Assembly (NCBI RefSeq): GCF_003987095.1
Contig: NZ_PIQA01000006.1
Location: 62,001-126,000, forward strand
Source of the DNA: Idiomarina piscisalsi
GTDB lineage: Bacteria; Pseudomonadota; Gammaproteobacteria; Enterobacterales; Alteromonadaceae
Length of the DNA stretch: 64,000 nt
Direction of reading: 5' to 3'
Of this stretch, positions 22,170 through 30,522 are shown piece by piece. Within the stretch, counting starts at the first letter, position 1, and each line of letters starts with the position of its first letter. The position numbers and the translations under genes are program-made. The notes under the pieces were generated by a model. The model saw only the letters and a list, made by a program, of their open reading frames with translations, had not been told where the DNA came from and made no database searches.

Positions 22170-24233
22170 CTAAAAGTCATAGCTTAACGACAAGCGGATG
22201 TCACGGCCGGCTTCATAAGGACCAACGACGGTAGGGAATACCTCGCTGTAATCACCAACACTTGAATGGTCAATGTAGAGCTCGTCTAATAAGTTGGTCA
22301 CTGCTAGATTAACCGACAAGTCGTTAGTAATATCCCAGTTACCGTAAATATCAAGTACGGTATAACTGGGTTTATTCAGCGTATATAACGAGTCGACCCA
22401 GCCATTTTCGAGGGCTTGGTGCAGAGTCTCGATACGAATATCATTCACGTGCGTTACGTTAAAACCAATGCTCACATCACGGTCAAGAAAGTAATCGGCA
22501 CCAAGTACCAGGGTACTACCCCGAGTATTACCTAAGCCATTAAACTCATATCCGTTTAAATCAACAGAGTCGTAGTTGCGACTGTATAAATTTTCACGTG
22601 GTTTAAGCTCGGCGTCTGCATTGGAGAACCCCAAATACATATCGACGTTGTCCCACCGGTAGGCCATATTGAGTTCAATACCGGTTGATTCGACATCTCC
22701 AATGTTGTTGTAAATTGACGCGCCGCCAAAACCACTGAAGATAACGTCGTGAATGGTTGACTGATAAACACTCAGTTTGGCGTTTAAGCGACTAGCGCTG
22801 TACTCAATTGACGCCTCGATATTTTCAACCGTTTCTGGGACTACATTACTGCCGACGACAGGAACATCGGATCCGTCGTACAAGTATTCATCTAACGTAA
22901 AGCCGTCACCAATTTCTTTACCTCGAGCGGCTTCAGCGTAGCTTAGCCCAAGTTTCCAGGCATCAGAGACTCGGTATGAAAGGCCTGCGTTCAGGCTCAA
23001 CTTACTGTCATCTAATCCGGCTGCAGAGTCAGTTACTGGCTCGCCATAGTACTCATCAAGAAGAATGCGTTGTTGAAAATCATAATTGTCGTAACGCACA
23101 CCATAACTTAGCAAAAGGTCGGCGGTGATATTACTGTGTGCTTGCGCATAAATGCCCATTATGCTGCTTTCTTCCGCGTTTTCTGCCGGGCCGTTTGCGG
23201 GGCCGCTTTCGACGTCGTCTTTACGGTAGTCGACACCATAAGTGAAGCTATGATAAAGCGTGTCTGTGGTGTTTCGGACGTCGAAACCTTGCGTGTCGAT
23301 GTCAGCAAGCCAGTCAAAGCGCCCGCCACGAAATGACGAGCTGGTTTGATAAGCCGTGGCCTCTAAATAAATCCATTCGCTATGGTCAAACCGATAATTT
23401 GCAACGTAGGTGTCGCGTTTTGCCGCACTGGGATACAGCGGCGTGCCCTCTGGAACAAACCAATTGGGGCGAGCGGAAAATTGGCCTTCTTCATCGCGTT
23501 GTTCGAAGCTTAACGACACATAATGTTTATCTGTTACTTCGCCGCTGGCTTTGAAAAAAGCGAGATCCTGGTCTGCAGCGGTACCGTAAATATTATTACC
23601 GTTACCGTCTTCCATGGTGTTGCGATCAACCGTGCTGTAATAGCCTAAAAGACCAAAAGACGGGTTCAGCTTACCGTATACGGTGCCACTGTATCGCGTT
23701 CCGTCATTGGAGAAGTAACTCGCCTTTAAGCGGCCGCCAAACTGCTCGTTTTCATTTAATAGATCTTGTGCATCTTTGGTTTTAAAGCGAATAGCACCAC
23801 CAATAGCACCAGGTCCACTGGTGGCTTCACCAGCGCCCGCTTGTACGTCAATTTGTTTTAGTAAGTCGGGGTCTAAGGTCACACGACCGATATGGTGAAA
23901 AAGGGTAGAGGTTTGTTGGGCACCGTCGACGGTCACATTCAGATAGGCGTCTTCAAGGCCGCGTATATAAATTTTCTGGGCAACGCCCACTGAGCCACCG
24001 ACGCTAACTGAGGGCGATTCGCGAAAAATATCAGCAAGATCGTTTGCCTGGAATTGTTCAATATCTTCTGCAGTAACACTAAAGTTGGTTGCGGCGCCCA
24101 CCACCGAAATTCGTTCAATAGCACTTTTGTCTGGCTGCTTTTGCTCTTCCGTGCTATTGGTTTCAGCCGCTTTTACAAAGCCTGTACCACTCATCATGAC
24201 GCATGCCACGCCAGTTAAAACGAACTTATTCAT
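22170..24233 (-). CDS. TonB-dependent outer-membrane receptor, heme/siderophore-type
   Basis: Outer-membrane active transporter of 687 residues. A signal peptide ends near AAETNS (about 23), followed by a TonB-box-like ERISVVGA, then a plug domain (IYIRGLEDAYLNVTVDGAQQ, ATSGPGAIGGAIRFKTKDA) and a C-terminal 22-strand barrel ending LSLSYDF. The plug sequence resembles heme and catecholate receptors, but the substrate cannot be read from sequence. A candidate Fur box about 60 bases upstream suggests iron repression. No periplasmic-binding or ABC genes are adjacent. Confidence 0.88.
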   Translation of the reverse strand: MNKFVLTGVACVMMSGTGFVKAAETNSTEEQKQPDKSAIERISVVGAATNFSVTAEDIEQFQANDLADIFRESPSVSVGGSVGVAQKIYIRGLEDAYLNVTVDGAQQTSTLFHHIGRVTLDPDLLKQIDVQAGAGEATSGPGAIGGAIRFKTKDAQDLLNENEQFGGRLKASYFSNDGTRYSGTVYGKLNPSFGLLGYYSTVDRNTMEDGNGNNIYGTAADQDLAFFKASGEVTDKHYVSLSFEQRDEEGQFSARPNWFVPEGTPLYPSAAKRDTYVANYRFDHSEWIYLEATAYQTSSSFRGGRFDWLADIDTQGFDVRNTTDTLYHSFTYGVDYRKDDVESGPANGPAENAEESSIMGIYAQAHSNITADLLLSYGVRYDNYDFQQRILLDEYYGEPVTDSAAGLDDSKLSLNAGLSYRVSDAWKLGLSYAEAARGKEIGDGFTLDEYLYDGSDVPVVGSNVVPETVENIEASIEYSASRLNAKLSVYQSTIHDVIFSGFGGASIYNNIGDVESTGIELNMAYRWDNVDMYLGFSNADAELKPRENLYSRNYDSVDLNGYEFNGLGNTRGSTLVLGADYFLDRDVSIGFNVTHVNDIRIETLHQALENGWVDSLYTLNKPSYTVLDIYGNWDITNDLSVNLAVTNLLDELYIDHSSVGDYSEVFPTVVGPYEAGRDIRLSLSYDF

Positions 24234-24295
24234 TATTCCTGCCTTCCTTGTCCTTTCCGATAGCGAATAGCTATGTTGTTTAAGTTAGAAAACAT

Positions 24296-24314
24296 AGTAA
24301 TGATAATGGTTCGT
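24296..24314 (-). promoter_or_regulatory. Candidate Fur box of the TonB receptor gene
   Basis: AGTAATGATAATGGTTCGT matches the 19-base Fur consensus GATAATGATAATCATTATC at 12 positions, with ten in a row (TAATGATAAT). It lies 62-80 bases upstream of the receptor ATG, where the promoter is expected. Confidence 0.55.
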
Positions 24315-24349
24315 ATTTGCAATTTATTTTAGTCAGTTTCTTCGTGTCA

Positions 24350-24378
24350 TTAAACTGCAATGAAAACCCGTCTAAAAT
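24350..24378 (+). promoter_or_regulatory. Promoter candidate of the small ORF pair
   Basis: TTAAAC (24350-24355), a 17-base spacer and TAAAAT (24373-24378) resemble a sigma-70 promoter facing the small ORFs, with the first ATG 41 bases downstream of -10. Confidence 0.4.
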
Positions 24379-24418
24379 GTAATAATTCTAAGTGGATCAA
24401 CCTTAATTAGGTGTGAAC

Positions 24419-24466
24419 ATGGCAAACCAATTGGTTAGAGAGATAGATTTAGGCGGCCTCGATTAA
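24419..24466 (+). CDS. Small ORF, 15-residue leader-like peptide
   Basis: ATG 24419 opens a 15-codon frame (MANQLVREIDLGGLD) ending in TAA. It is preceded by a good AGGTG ribosome-binding site at a suitable distance and by a plausible promoter. The next frame begins with GTG directly after the TAA, in the same phase. It could be a leader peptide, the first half of a gene split by a nonsense codon, or chance. No similarity is recognised. Confidence 0.35.
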   Translation: MANQLVREIDLGGLD

Positions 24467-24580
24467 GTGCAAAAATCGGCACCTGCTGCAACCTGGCTAA
24501 CCTTCCTTATCATAGCCGTTATCGCTGTGCTTGGGCTAATAAGCTGCTTCGGGCTTGTTGGCTTAGCGGCTATTGCTTAG
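24467..24580 (+). CDS. Small ORF, 37-residue single-pass membrane peptide
   Basis: GTG 24467 follows the preceding TAA directly and encodes 37 residues. After VQKSAPAATW comes one long hydrophobic segment (LTFLIIAVIAVLGLISCFG, then LVGLAAIA), with AGGCGG about ten bases upstream. The pattern is that of a small inner-membrane protein. Its end overlaps the 3' end of the YcaO gene on the other strand by 11 bases. It fills an otherwise gene-free 336-base gap. Translation is unproven, and the hydrophobic composition is the main support. Confidence 0.4.
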   Translation: MQKSAPAATWLTFLIIAVIAVLGLISCFGLVGLAAIA

Positions 24581-26762
24581 CCGCTCTTTCAGCCCGAGCA
24601 CTATGTAGCTTTTTATAGCTGTCCAGCAGCTTCAGATGACGGTCGATGCCTTCCAATTGCATATTGGTTGGCGTCAGGCCGTAGAAGCGTGTGGTGCCTT
24701 GTACGGAGCCAATAACCGCTTCAATCACGTCTTCACCGTACATGCGGCCTAAATTATAGCGATAATCATCTAGCTCTAGTTCGTCATCCAGCGTAATTTC
24801 CAGTACGGCTTCAATCGCTCGGTAGAACAGCACGCGCTCTGGCGTGTTGTCGTTATACTGGAGAAACATTTCAACGTACTCTTGAGCGTCTTCATGACGT
24901 TGCAGTGCCAGATAAATAAGCAACTTAAGCTCTAAAATAGTGAGCTGACCCCATTCGGTATTTTCATCAAACTCAATACCAATCAGCGTAATAATATCCA
25001 TGTAGTTGTCGAGCTGGCTGTCTTCTAATCGCTCCACTAAATCTTCCAGCTGCTCGTCTGACAGGCGGTGCAGGTTCAGAATGTCCTCACGGTACTGCAA
25101 CGCGATATTGGTGTTATCCCAGACGAGATCTTCAACTGGATATACTTCGGAGTAACCCGGAACTAAGATGCGGCAAACCGGAGCGCCCAGGTCTTCGTGC
25201 ACCATAATGTAGGCTTCTTTGTCCAGTTCCTTCAGAATACCGAACAAGGTGTCGGCCTCTTCTTCATTGGTTGGGGATGCAAAGTTCCACTCTACAAATT
25301 CAATGTCTGATTTAGCGCTGAAAAAGCGCCAGGAAACGACACCAGAGGAGTCAATAAAGTGTTCGACGTAATTGTTTGGCTCGGACACCGCCATAGAATT
25401 AAAGGTTGGCGGTGGTAAGTCGTTCAGTCCTTCAAAGCTGCGACCTTGTAATAGCTCTGTTAAGCTGCGCTCTAATGCCACTTCAAAGCTCGGGTGTGCG
25501 CCAAAGGAGGCAAATACGCCGCCGGTACGTGGGTTCATCAGCGTCACACACATAACCGGGAATTGTCCGCCAAGTGAAGCGTCTTTTACCAATACCGGGT
25601 AGCCTTGCTCCTCAAGGGCATTTATGCCGGCAACAATATCAGGGTATTTATTCAGAACGTTTTGCGGCACGTCGGGTAGGGTAATCTCGTCTTCAATAAT
25701 TTGTTTCTTAACCGCGCGTTCAAAAATCTCTGACAAGCACTGCACTTTCGCTTCCGCCAATGTATTTCCGGCGCTCATACCGTTACTTAAGTACAAGTTC
25801 TCAATAAGGTTCGACGGAAAGTAAACCGTTTCGCCATCGGAGTGGCGCATGAACGGTAATGACACAATGCCTCGATCGACACGTCCTGAATTGGTGTCAA
25901 TTAAGTGAGAGCCGCGTAGTTCGCCTTCAGGGTCATAAAACTCGCGCGTTCGCTCATCGAGTATTTCTTCCGGTAGTTCATCATTTGGCCCGGGCTGAAA
26001 CCACTTTTCTTGCGGGTAATGAACAAAGTCGGCATTGGCAATTTCTTCACCAAAATACTGGTCATTATAGAAAAAGTTGCAGCTTAAGCGCTCAATAAAT
26101 TCACCCAACGCCGAGCATAATGCACTTTCTTTGCTGGCGCCTTTGCCGTTGGTAAAGCACATGTGCGACGCGGCGTCACGAATATGCAGTGACCAAACGT
26201 TTGGCACAATGTTGCGCCAGGACGCCACCTCTATTTTCATACCCAAGTCAGCTAACAGCTTGGTCATGTTGTTAATGGTGTCTTCTAAAGGCAGGTCTTT
26301 GCCTTCAATGTAGGTTTTCTCGTCACCGCTTGGGTCAATAGTGAGTAATGCCTGAGCGTCCTGCGTGATGCTTTCCACAGCTTCAACGTCAAATGCCAAT
26401 TCGTTCTCAATAACCCGCTTAACCGCACAGCGCTCAGCTGCACGAATAATGCCTTTGCGATCTTTCTCGTCGATGTCCGCCGGCAACTCAACCTGAATTT
26501 TAAACAGCTGTTGATAGCGGTTTTCCGGGTCGACAACATTGTTCTGGGAAATGCGAATGTTCTCGGTGGGAATGTCGCGCGCATCGCAATAAAGACGAAT
26601 AAAATGTGCGGCGCACATGACCGATGATGCTAAGAAGTAGTCAAACGGACCGGGCGCAGAGCCGTCGCCTTTATAACGAATAGGCTGGTCAGAAATGACG
26701 GTGAAGTCATCAAACTTCGCCTCAAGGCGCATGTTTTCGAGAAAACGAACATTGATTTCCAT
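24570..26762 (-). CDS. ycaO: OsmC-YcaO fusion protein
   Basis: Two-domain protein of 730 residues. Residues 1-140 form an OsmC/Ohr-like domain with a cysteine in SSVMCAAHF (50) and one in AERCAVKR (112), the positions of the peroxide-reducing pair. Residues 151-730 match E. coli YcaO (586 residues) along its length: PNVWSLHIRD, CFTNGKGASKESAL, GEFIERLSCNFF, SNGMSAGNT, FASFGAHPSFEVALER and a tetratricopeptide-like C-terminus. YcaO-fold proteins phosphorylate amide backbones with ATP; E. coli YcaO assists RimO-dependent methylthiolation of ribosomal protein S12. The OsmC part adds a possible thiol or peroxide link. The stand-alone E. coli protein lacks it. Confidence 0.9.
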   Translation of the reverse strand: MEINVRFLENMRLEAKFDDFTVISDQPIRYKGDGSAPGPFDYFLASSVMCAAHFIRLYCDARDIPTENIRISQNNVVDPENRYQQLFKIQVELPADIDEKDRKGIIRAAERCAVKRVIENELAFDVEAVESITQDAQALLTIDPSGDEKTYIEGKDLPLEDTINNMTKLLADLGMKIEVASWRNIVPNVWSLHIRDAASHMCFTNGKGASKESALCSALGEFIERLSCNFFYNDQYFGEEIANADFVHYPQEKWFQPGPNDELPEEILDERTREFYDPEGELRGSHLIDTNSGRVDRGIVSLPFMRHSDGETVYFPSNLIENLYLSNGMSAGNTLAEAKVQCLSEIFERAVKKQIIEDEITLPDVPQNVLNKYPDIVAGINALEEQGYPVLVKDASLGGQFPVMCVTLMNPRTGGVFASFGAHPSFEVALERSLTELLQGRSFEGLNDLPPPTFNSMAVSEPNNYVEHFIDSSGVVSWRFFSAKSDIEFVEWNFASPTNEEEADTLFGILKELDKEAYIMVHEDLGAPVCRILVPGYSEVYPVEDLVWDNTNIALQYREDILNLHRLSDEQLEDLVERLEDSQLDNYMDIITLIGIEFDENTEWGQLTILELKLLIYLALQRHEDAQEYVEMFLQYNDNTPERVLFYRAIEAVLEITLDDELELDDYRYNLGRMYGEDVIEAVIGSVQGTTRFYGLTPTNMQLEGIDRHLKLLDSYKKLHSARAERAAKQ

Positions 26763-26866
26763 AGAGAGGGACTTTCGCTTGTAAATAGAAGAGCTAAGAA
26801 AGTGCGGGATTATCCCACACTTTCAGTTATTGATCATTATCGGCGTAGCCACTGCCATAGGCGGAG

Positions 26867-27718
26867 TTACTCAAAGTCGCTGGCGCTGTGGCGTTCGCGT
26901 AACTGCTCGCTTTCTTCGCCCCAAACTTTGTTCACACGACGGCCGCGTTTTACGGCTGGACGTTCGTTTATGCGCTTCGCCCAGGCCACCACGTTTTTGT
27001 ACTCGTGTGCTTGTAAAAACTCTGCGGCTTCATAAACTTCGTTTAATACTAATGCGCCGTACCACGGGAAAATGGCCATGTCGGCAATGGTGTAGTCGTC
27101 GCCGGCAATATAGTCGTTGTCTGCGAGTTGCTTATCGAGCACATCGAGCTGGCGCTTTACTTCCATGGTGTAACGGTTAATGGGGTATTCCAGTTTTTCT
27201 GGCGCATAAGAGTAAAAATGACCAAAGCCACCACCTAACATAGGTGCGCTGCCCATCTGCCAGAATAGCCAGTTTAAACATTCGGTACGTTTGGCGGGCT
27301 CTGTCGGCAAAAACTCCCCAAACTTCTCGGCCAAATAAAGCAGTATGGACCCTGACTCAAACACCCGAGTTGCTGGGGTTGTGGAATTATCGAGCAGTGC
27401 CGGAATTTTTGAATTCGGGTTTATCTCTACAAAACCACTGCTGAACTGTTCGCCCTCAGTAATATCAATAATATAGGCGTCGTATTCGGCAGCATCTATG
27501 CCTTTTTCCAGCAGCTCTTCAAATAAAATTGTGACTTTCTGTCCGTTCGGCGTTGCCAGCGAATACAACTGATGCGGGTGCTTACCCACAGGTAATTCTT
27601 TGTCATGCGTAGCGCCGGCCACAGGACGGTTGATATTGGCAAACTTACCACCGCTTTCCTGGTCCCATTTCCACACTTTAGGTGGTTCATAAGTGTCAGT
27701 TGAAATGGCATCCTTCAT
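26867..27718 (-). CDS. yghU: YghU-type glutathione S-transferase / disulfide-bond oxidoreductase
   Basis: Glutathione transferase-fold protein of 283 residues closely matching E. coli YghU: FANINRPVAGATH, LPVGKHPHQLYSLATPNGQKVTI, NPNSKIPAL, RVFESGSILLYLAEKFGEFLP, GGGFGHFYSYAP and RPAVKRGR. YghU binds two glutathione molecules and has disulfide-bond reductase activity. I chose the ATG at 27718 because GAGGT lies nine bases upstream; a possible ATG at 27733 would place that site inside the gene. It is on the same strand as the OsmC-YcaO gene, 104 bases upstream of it, and follows the Mpo1-like gene. Confidence 0.93.
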   Translation of the reverse strand: MKDAISTDTYEPPKVWKWDQESGGKFANINRPVAGATHDKELPVGKHPHQLYSLATPNGQKVTILFEELLEKGIDAAEYDAYIIDITEGEQFSSGFVEINPNSKIPALLDNSTTPATRVFESGSILLYLAEKFGEFLPTEPAKRTECLNWLFWQMGSAPMLGGGFGHFYSYAPEKLEYPINRYTMEVKRQLDVLDKQLADNDYIAGDDYTIADMAIFPWYGALVLNEVYEAAEFLQAHEYKNVVAWAKRINERPAVKRGRRVNKVWGEESEQLRERHSASDFE

Positions 27719-27787
27719 AAATAAGTACCTCATGTCAGGTGATCGTTATGGCGTCGGTGCATGGGTCGCCAATAAAATGATTGTTGT

Positions 27788-28297
27788 CTATGCTTTAAGC
27801 TTTTGTTTCACTAACTGCATTTCAATGTCGGCTTTTAACTCTTTTCGCAAGCCCAGCATAAATACAACTTCGGTCACGACAAACAACGGGCCAACGGCTA
27901 AGCCCATAATGTCGTCAACAAAAGCCGGTTTGCGACCTTCGAAGTAATGGCCAATAAACTGGAATACCCAACCGACAACGAACAAGCCAATGGCCCAACT
28001 GAGCCATAGTTCAGTTGGCATAGCCGCAAAGCATCGGCCGGCAGCCAGCGCAAACCATAGCAAAACCGTCATAAGCAGGCCTAACGGGATATCCAGCCGA
28101 ACATAAAAAATAATCGACAGAAAAACGGCAACGCTGGCAGGCGTAATAATCATAAACTCCATGGGCAAAACTGGCCGCGAAAGCAGCGTTAAAATACCCA
28201 CAACAATCATCGGAATACCAATTAAATGCGTTGCGACGTTCTTACGGTTACGATGGTAAGCGGCGTATTGAGCTAAATGTTCGGCAATTGTTTTCAT
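27788..28297 (-). CDS. DUF962 / Mpo1-like membrane protein
   Basis: Polytopic membrane protein of 169 residues. Family residues are YAAYHRNRKNVATHLIGIP near the N-terminus and GHYFEGRKPAF near residue 117, which supply the conserved histidines. The yeast relative Mpo1 is an iron-dependent dioxygenase of 2-hydroxy fatty acids, so a lipid oxidation role is possible here. About four hydrophobic segments are visible. It heads a same-strand run with yghU and the OsmC-YcaO gene and is divergent from the DUF3365-bd oxidase genes. Confidence 0.85.
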   Translation of the reverse strand: MKTIAEHLAQYAAYHRNRKNVATHLIGIPMIVVGILTLLSRPVLPMEFMIITPASVAVFLSIIFYVRLDIPLGLLMTVLLWFALAAGRCFAAMPTELWLSWAIGLFVVGWVFQFIGHYFEGRKPAFVDDIMGLAVGPLFVVTEVVFMLGLRKELKADIEMQLVKQKLKA

Positions 28298-28421
28298 AGC
28301 TTTTCGTTTCGGAAGAGATTCGTTTTAGATTGATACGCATCGTTACCATTGTCAATTAGCAACGCATTTGGGTGTAATTTCGACTAATAATGTAAACCGC
28401 TAAATACAGTTTATGTGGGAC

Positions 28422-28438
28422 TGCGACAAAATGTCTCA
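28422..28438. promoter_or_regulatory. Palindromic candidate operator upstream of DUF3365/bd oxidase genes
   Basis: TGCGACAAAATGTCTCA has the form TGnGACA-nnn-TGTCnCA: six of the seven base pairs outside the central three match, and the pair at position 3 does not. It lies 68 bases upstream of the DUF3365 ATG. No cognate regulator is recognised. Confidence 0.3.
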
Positions 28439-28506
28439 TAAATACATGTAGAACAAAATGGAATAAGCATATAACCTGTTTCTAGTTTACAGTTAGGGAG
28501 TCCAAT

Positions 28507-29067
28507 ATGTTCGCTACATCACGCCTTATTTCTACTACTGCTATTTTAAGCATACTAGTGTTGTCTGCATCCGCTTTTGCTAGTGAAGAAAATTACGAAG
28601 AGGCGGCGAAGCAGTTGCAACAGCGTTTAGGTAAGGTGCTTATGTCGACCATTCAGAAAGACGGTCATGTTGCTGCAATTTCTGTTTGTAACGAGCAGGC
28701 ACCAGAAATTGCCAGTGCGGTAAGTGATGAACTAAACCTAAGCGTTGGACGTACGTCTTTGAAAGTGAGAAACCCGCAGAATGAACCGACTAAAAAGCAA
28801 GAGCAGGTTCTAAAAGAGTTCGAGCGGTTATGGAGCAAAACGAAAGAAAACGTACCGACTCAGCGCTACACGAATGAAGAAGGGCATACGGTGTGGATGA
28901 AAGCTATCGTTATGCAGCCGCAGTGTGCGGCGTGCCATGGTTCGAATATTGAACCTGAACTAAGAAAGGCTATTACCCAAAAGTATCCAAACGATAAAGC
29001 AACAGGTTTTGACGTTGGCGATATTCGTGGGGCTTTTGTTGTTAGATCAAAAAATCAAAATCAATAA
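28507..29067 (+). CDS. DUF3365 (Tll0287-like) c-type heme protein
   Basis: Exported heme protein of 186 residues: signal peptide to about residue 25 (ASAFA), then a single DUF3365 domain. The CAACH heme-attachment motif is at 140-144, and the family cysteine occurs in AISVCNEQAP (61). Members are small PAS-like c-type heme domains thought to sense redox or diatomic gases. It lies 61 bases before cydA on the same strand, so a sensing or electron-carrying role near the oxidase is possible but inferred. Confidence 0.82.
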   Translation: MFATSRLISTTAILSILVLSASAFASEENYEEAAKQLQQRLGKVLMSTIQKDGHVAAISVCNEQAPEIASAVSDELNLSVGRTSLKVRNPQNEPTKKQEQVLKEFERLWSKTKENVPTQRYTNEEGHTVWMKAIVMQPQCAACHGSNIEPELRKAITQKYPNDKATGFDVGDIRGAFVVRSKNQNQ

Positions 29068-29128
29068 CCATTGATATTGTAAGGTTATTGTTTAGAATGA
29101 GTTAAATCCTTAGCTAGGAGATCATGTA

Positions 29129-30511
29129 ATGGAACTCGACCCGCTGTTCCTCTCGCGAATTCAGTTTGCGTTTGTTGTGTCTTTCCATGCCATTTTCCCG
29201 GTGTTCACTATCGGGTTGGCGTCTTATATTGCACTTATTTACGGCCTTGCATTTAAAACCAATAATCCGAAATGGGAACGTTTGGGCGCGTTCTGGACGC
29301 AGGTTTTCGCTGTTGTTTTCGGTATGGGAGTTGTGTCAGGCATTGTCATGTCGTTTCAGTTTGGTACGAACTGGAGTAATTTCTCTCTGGCAACCGCAAA
29401 CTTCCTGGGGCCTGTGCTTAGTTACGAGGTTGTGACAGCATTCTTCCTTGAAGCTGCGTTTTTGGGAGTGTTGCTATTTGGTCGAGGCAAAGTGCCTAAC
29501 GGTGTGCATTTCTTTGCGGCGTTGATGGTCTCTATTGGTACCTTTATTTCGTCATTCTGGATCCTCTCGGCGAACAGCTGGATGCAAACGCCTGCAGGGG
29601 TAGAGATTCGTGACGGTATCTACCATGTAGTTGATTGGTCGGCTGCTATCTTTAACGAGTCCTTCTGGTATCGGTTTGCTCACATGGGCTTGGCTTCATT
29701 CTTGACCGGTGGTTTTGTGGTTGCAGGTGTTAGTGCCTGGTTCCTGATTCAAAAGCGGGACACGGAGTTACATCGTAAAGCATTATCGATGACGCTTTGG
29801 CTGCTATTATTCCTGACGCCACTACAAGTCTTTATTGGCGACCTGCACGGCTTAAATACGCTTGAGCATCAGCCAACTAAAGTGGCGGCGATGGAAGGTA
29901 ACTGGGAAACGCAAAAAGGCGCGCCTTTGTTATTGTTTGCAATTCCAGATCAAGAGCAGCAAACCAACCACTTTGAAGTGGGCATTCCGAAAATGGCAAG
30001 CTTCATATTAACTCACGACTGGGACGGTGAAATTCCTGGTGTGAAAGAGCAGCCGCCGGAGTTACAGCCAAATGTACCTGTCGTGTTCTGGTCCTTCCGA
30101 ATTATGGTGGCTATGGGCTTGTTAATGGTGCTGGTTGCCGTTATTGGACTGTTCCTGCGACGTAACAAAGCCTATATGCATAAGCGTTGGTATTTACAAA
30201 CACTGCGTTTAATGACGCTAAGTCCGTTTATTGCTGTATTGGCCGGCTGGTTTGTTACGGAAGTAGGTCGTGCGCCTTATCTGGTATATGGGCAAATGAC
30301 GCATGCGGAGGGAGTCACTCCGTCACTGACTGGAGGAATGGCGCTGTTCACTCTCATTGGCTACGTTTTGGTTTACGCCTGTGTTTTTGCTGCCGGAGCT
30401 TATTACTTAACGCGCGTCATTCGTACCGGAACAGAAGGTACAGAGCAGCACGACGATGAAAAGCATCGTGCTAAACGCCCACTGTCTGCTGCTGAAGCAA
30501 GCTTTGATTAA
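29129..30511 (+). CDS. cydA: Cytochrome bd-type quinol oxidase subunit I, cyanide-insensitive type
   Basis: Subunit I of a bd-family oxidase that reduces oxygen to water with quinol, in the inner membrane; 460 residues, nine predicted membrane segments. Heme ligands are His20, His185 and Met326 (FRIMVAMG); Glu100 and Glu108 are conserved. The Q-loop is short: GDLHGLNTLEHQPTKVAA is followed by GIPDQEQQTN-like sequence and then straight to the FRIM helix, without the insertion of E. coli CydA. GLNTLEHQP is typical of CioA. An ATG-TAA start-stop pair (29124) lies between the AGGAG site and the true ATG. Followed by cydB after 11 bases. Confidence 0.95.
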   Translation: MELDPLFLSRIQFAFVVSFHAIFPVFTIGLASYIALIYGLAFKTNNPKWERLGAFWTQVFAVVFGMGVVSGIVMSFQFGTNWSNFSLATANFLGPVLSYEVVTAFFLEAAFLGVLLFGRGKVPNGVHFFAALMVSIGTFISSFWILSANSWMQTPAGVEIRDGIYHVVDWSAAIFNESFWYRFAHMGLASFLTGGFVVAGVSAWFLIQKRDTELHRKALSMTLWLLLFLTPLQVFIGDLHGLNTLEHQPTKVAAMEGNWETQKGAPLLLFAIPDQEQQTNHFEVGIPKMASFILTHDWDGEIPGVKEQPPELQPNVPVVFWSFRIMVAMGLLMVLVAVIGLFLRRNKAYMHKRWYLQTLRLMTLSPFIAVLAGWFVTEVGRAPYLVYGQMTHAEGVTPSLTGGMALFTLIGYVLVYACVFAAGAYYLTRVIRTGTEGTEQHDDEKHRAKRPLSAAEASFD

Positions 30512-30522
30512 GGATGTCAGTT

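Noticed and set aside
23136-23554. Plus-strand open frames inside the TonB receptor gene
   Set aside because: They are antisense to a well-supported barrel sequence and have no start signals.
24419-24580. Translational read-through or selenocysteine at the TAA between the two small frames
   Set aside because: The stop is TAA, not TGA, and no downstream selenocysteine element is apparent; GTG directly after the stop explains a second start more simply.
29124-29129. ATG-TAA start-stop pair before cydA as a regulatory uORF
   Set aside because: It is too close to the AGGAG site (three bases) and probably arises by chance next to the true ATG.
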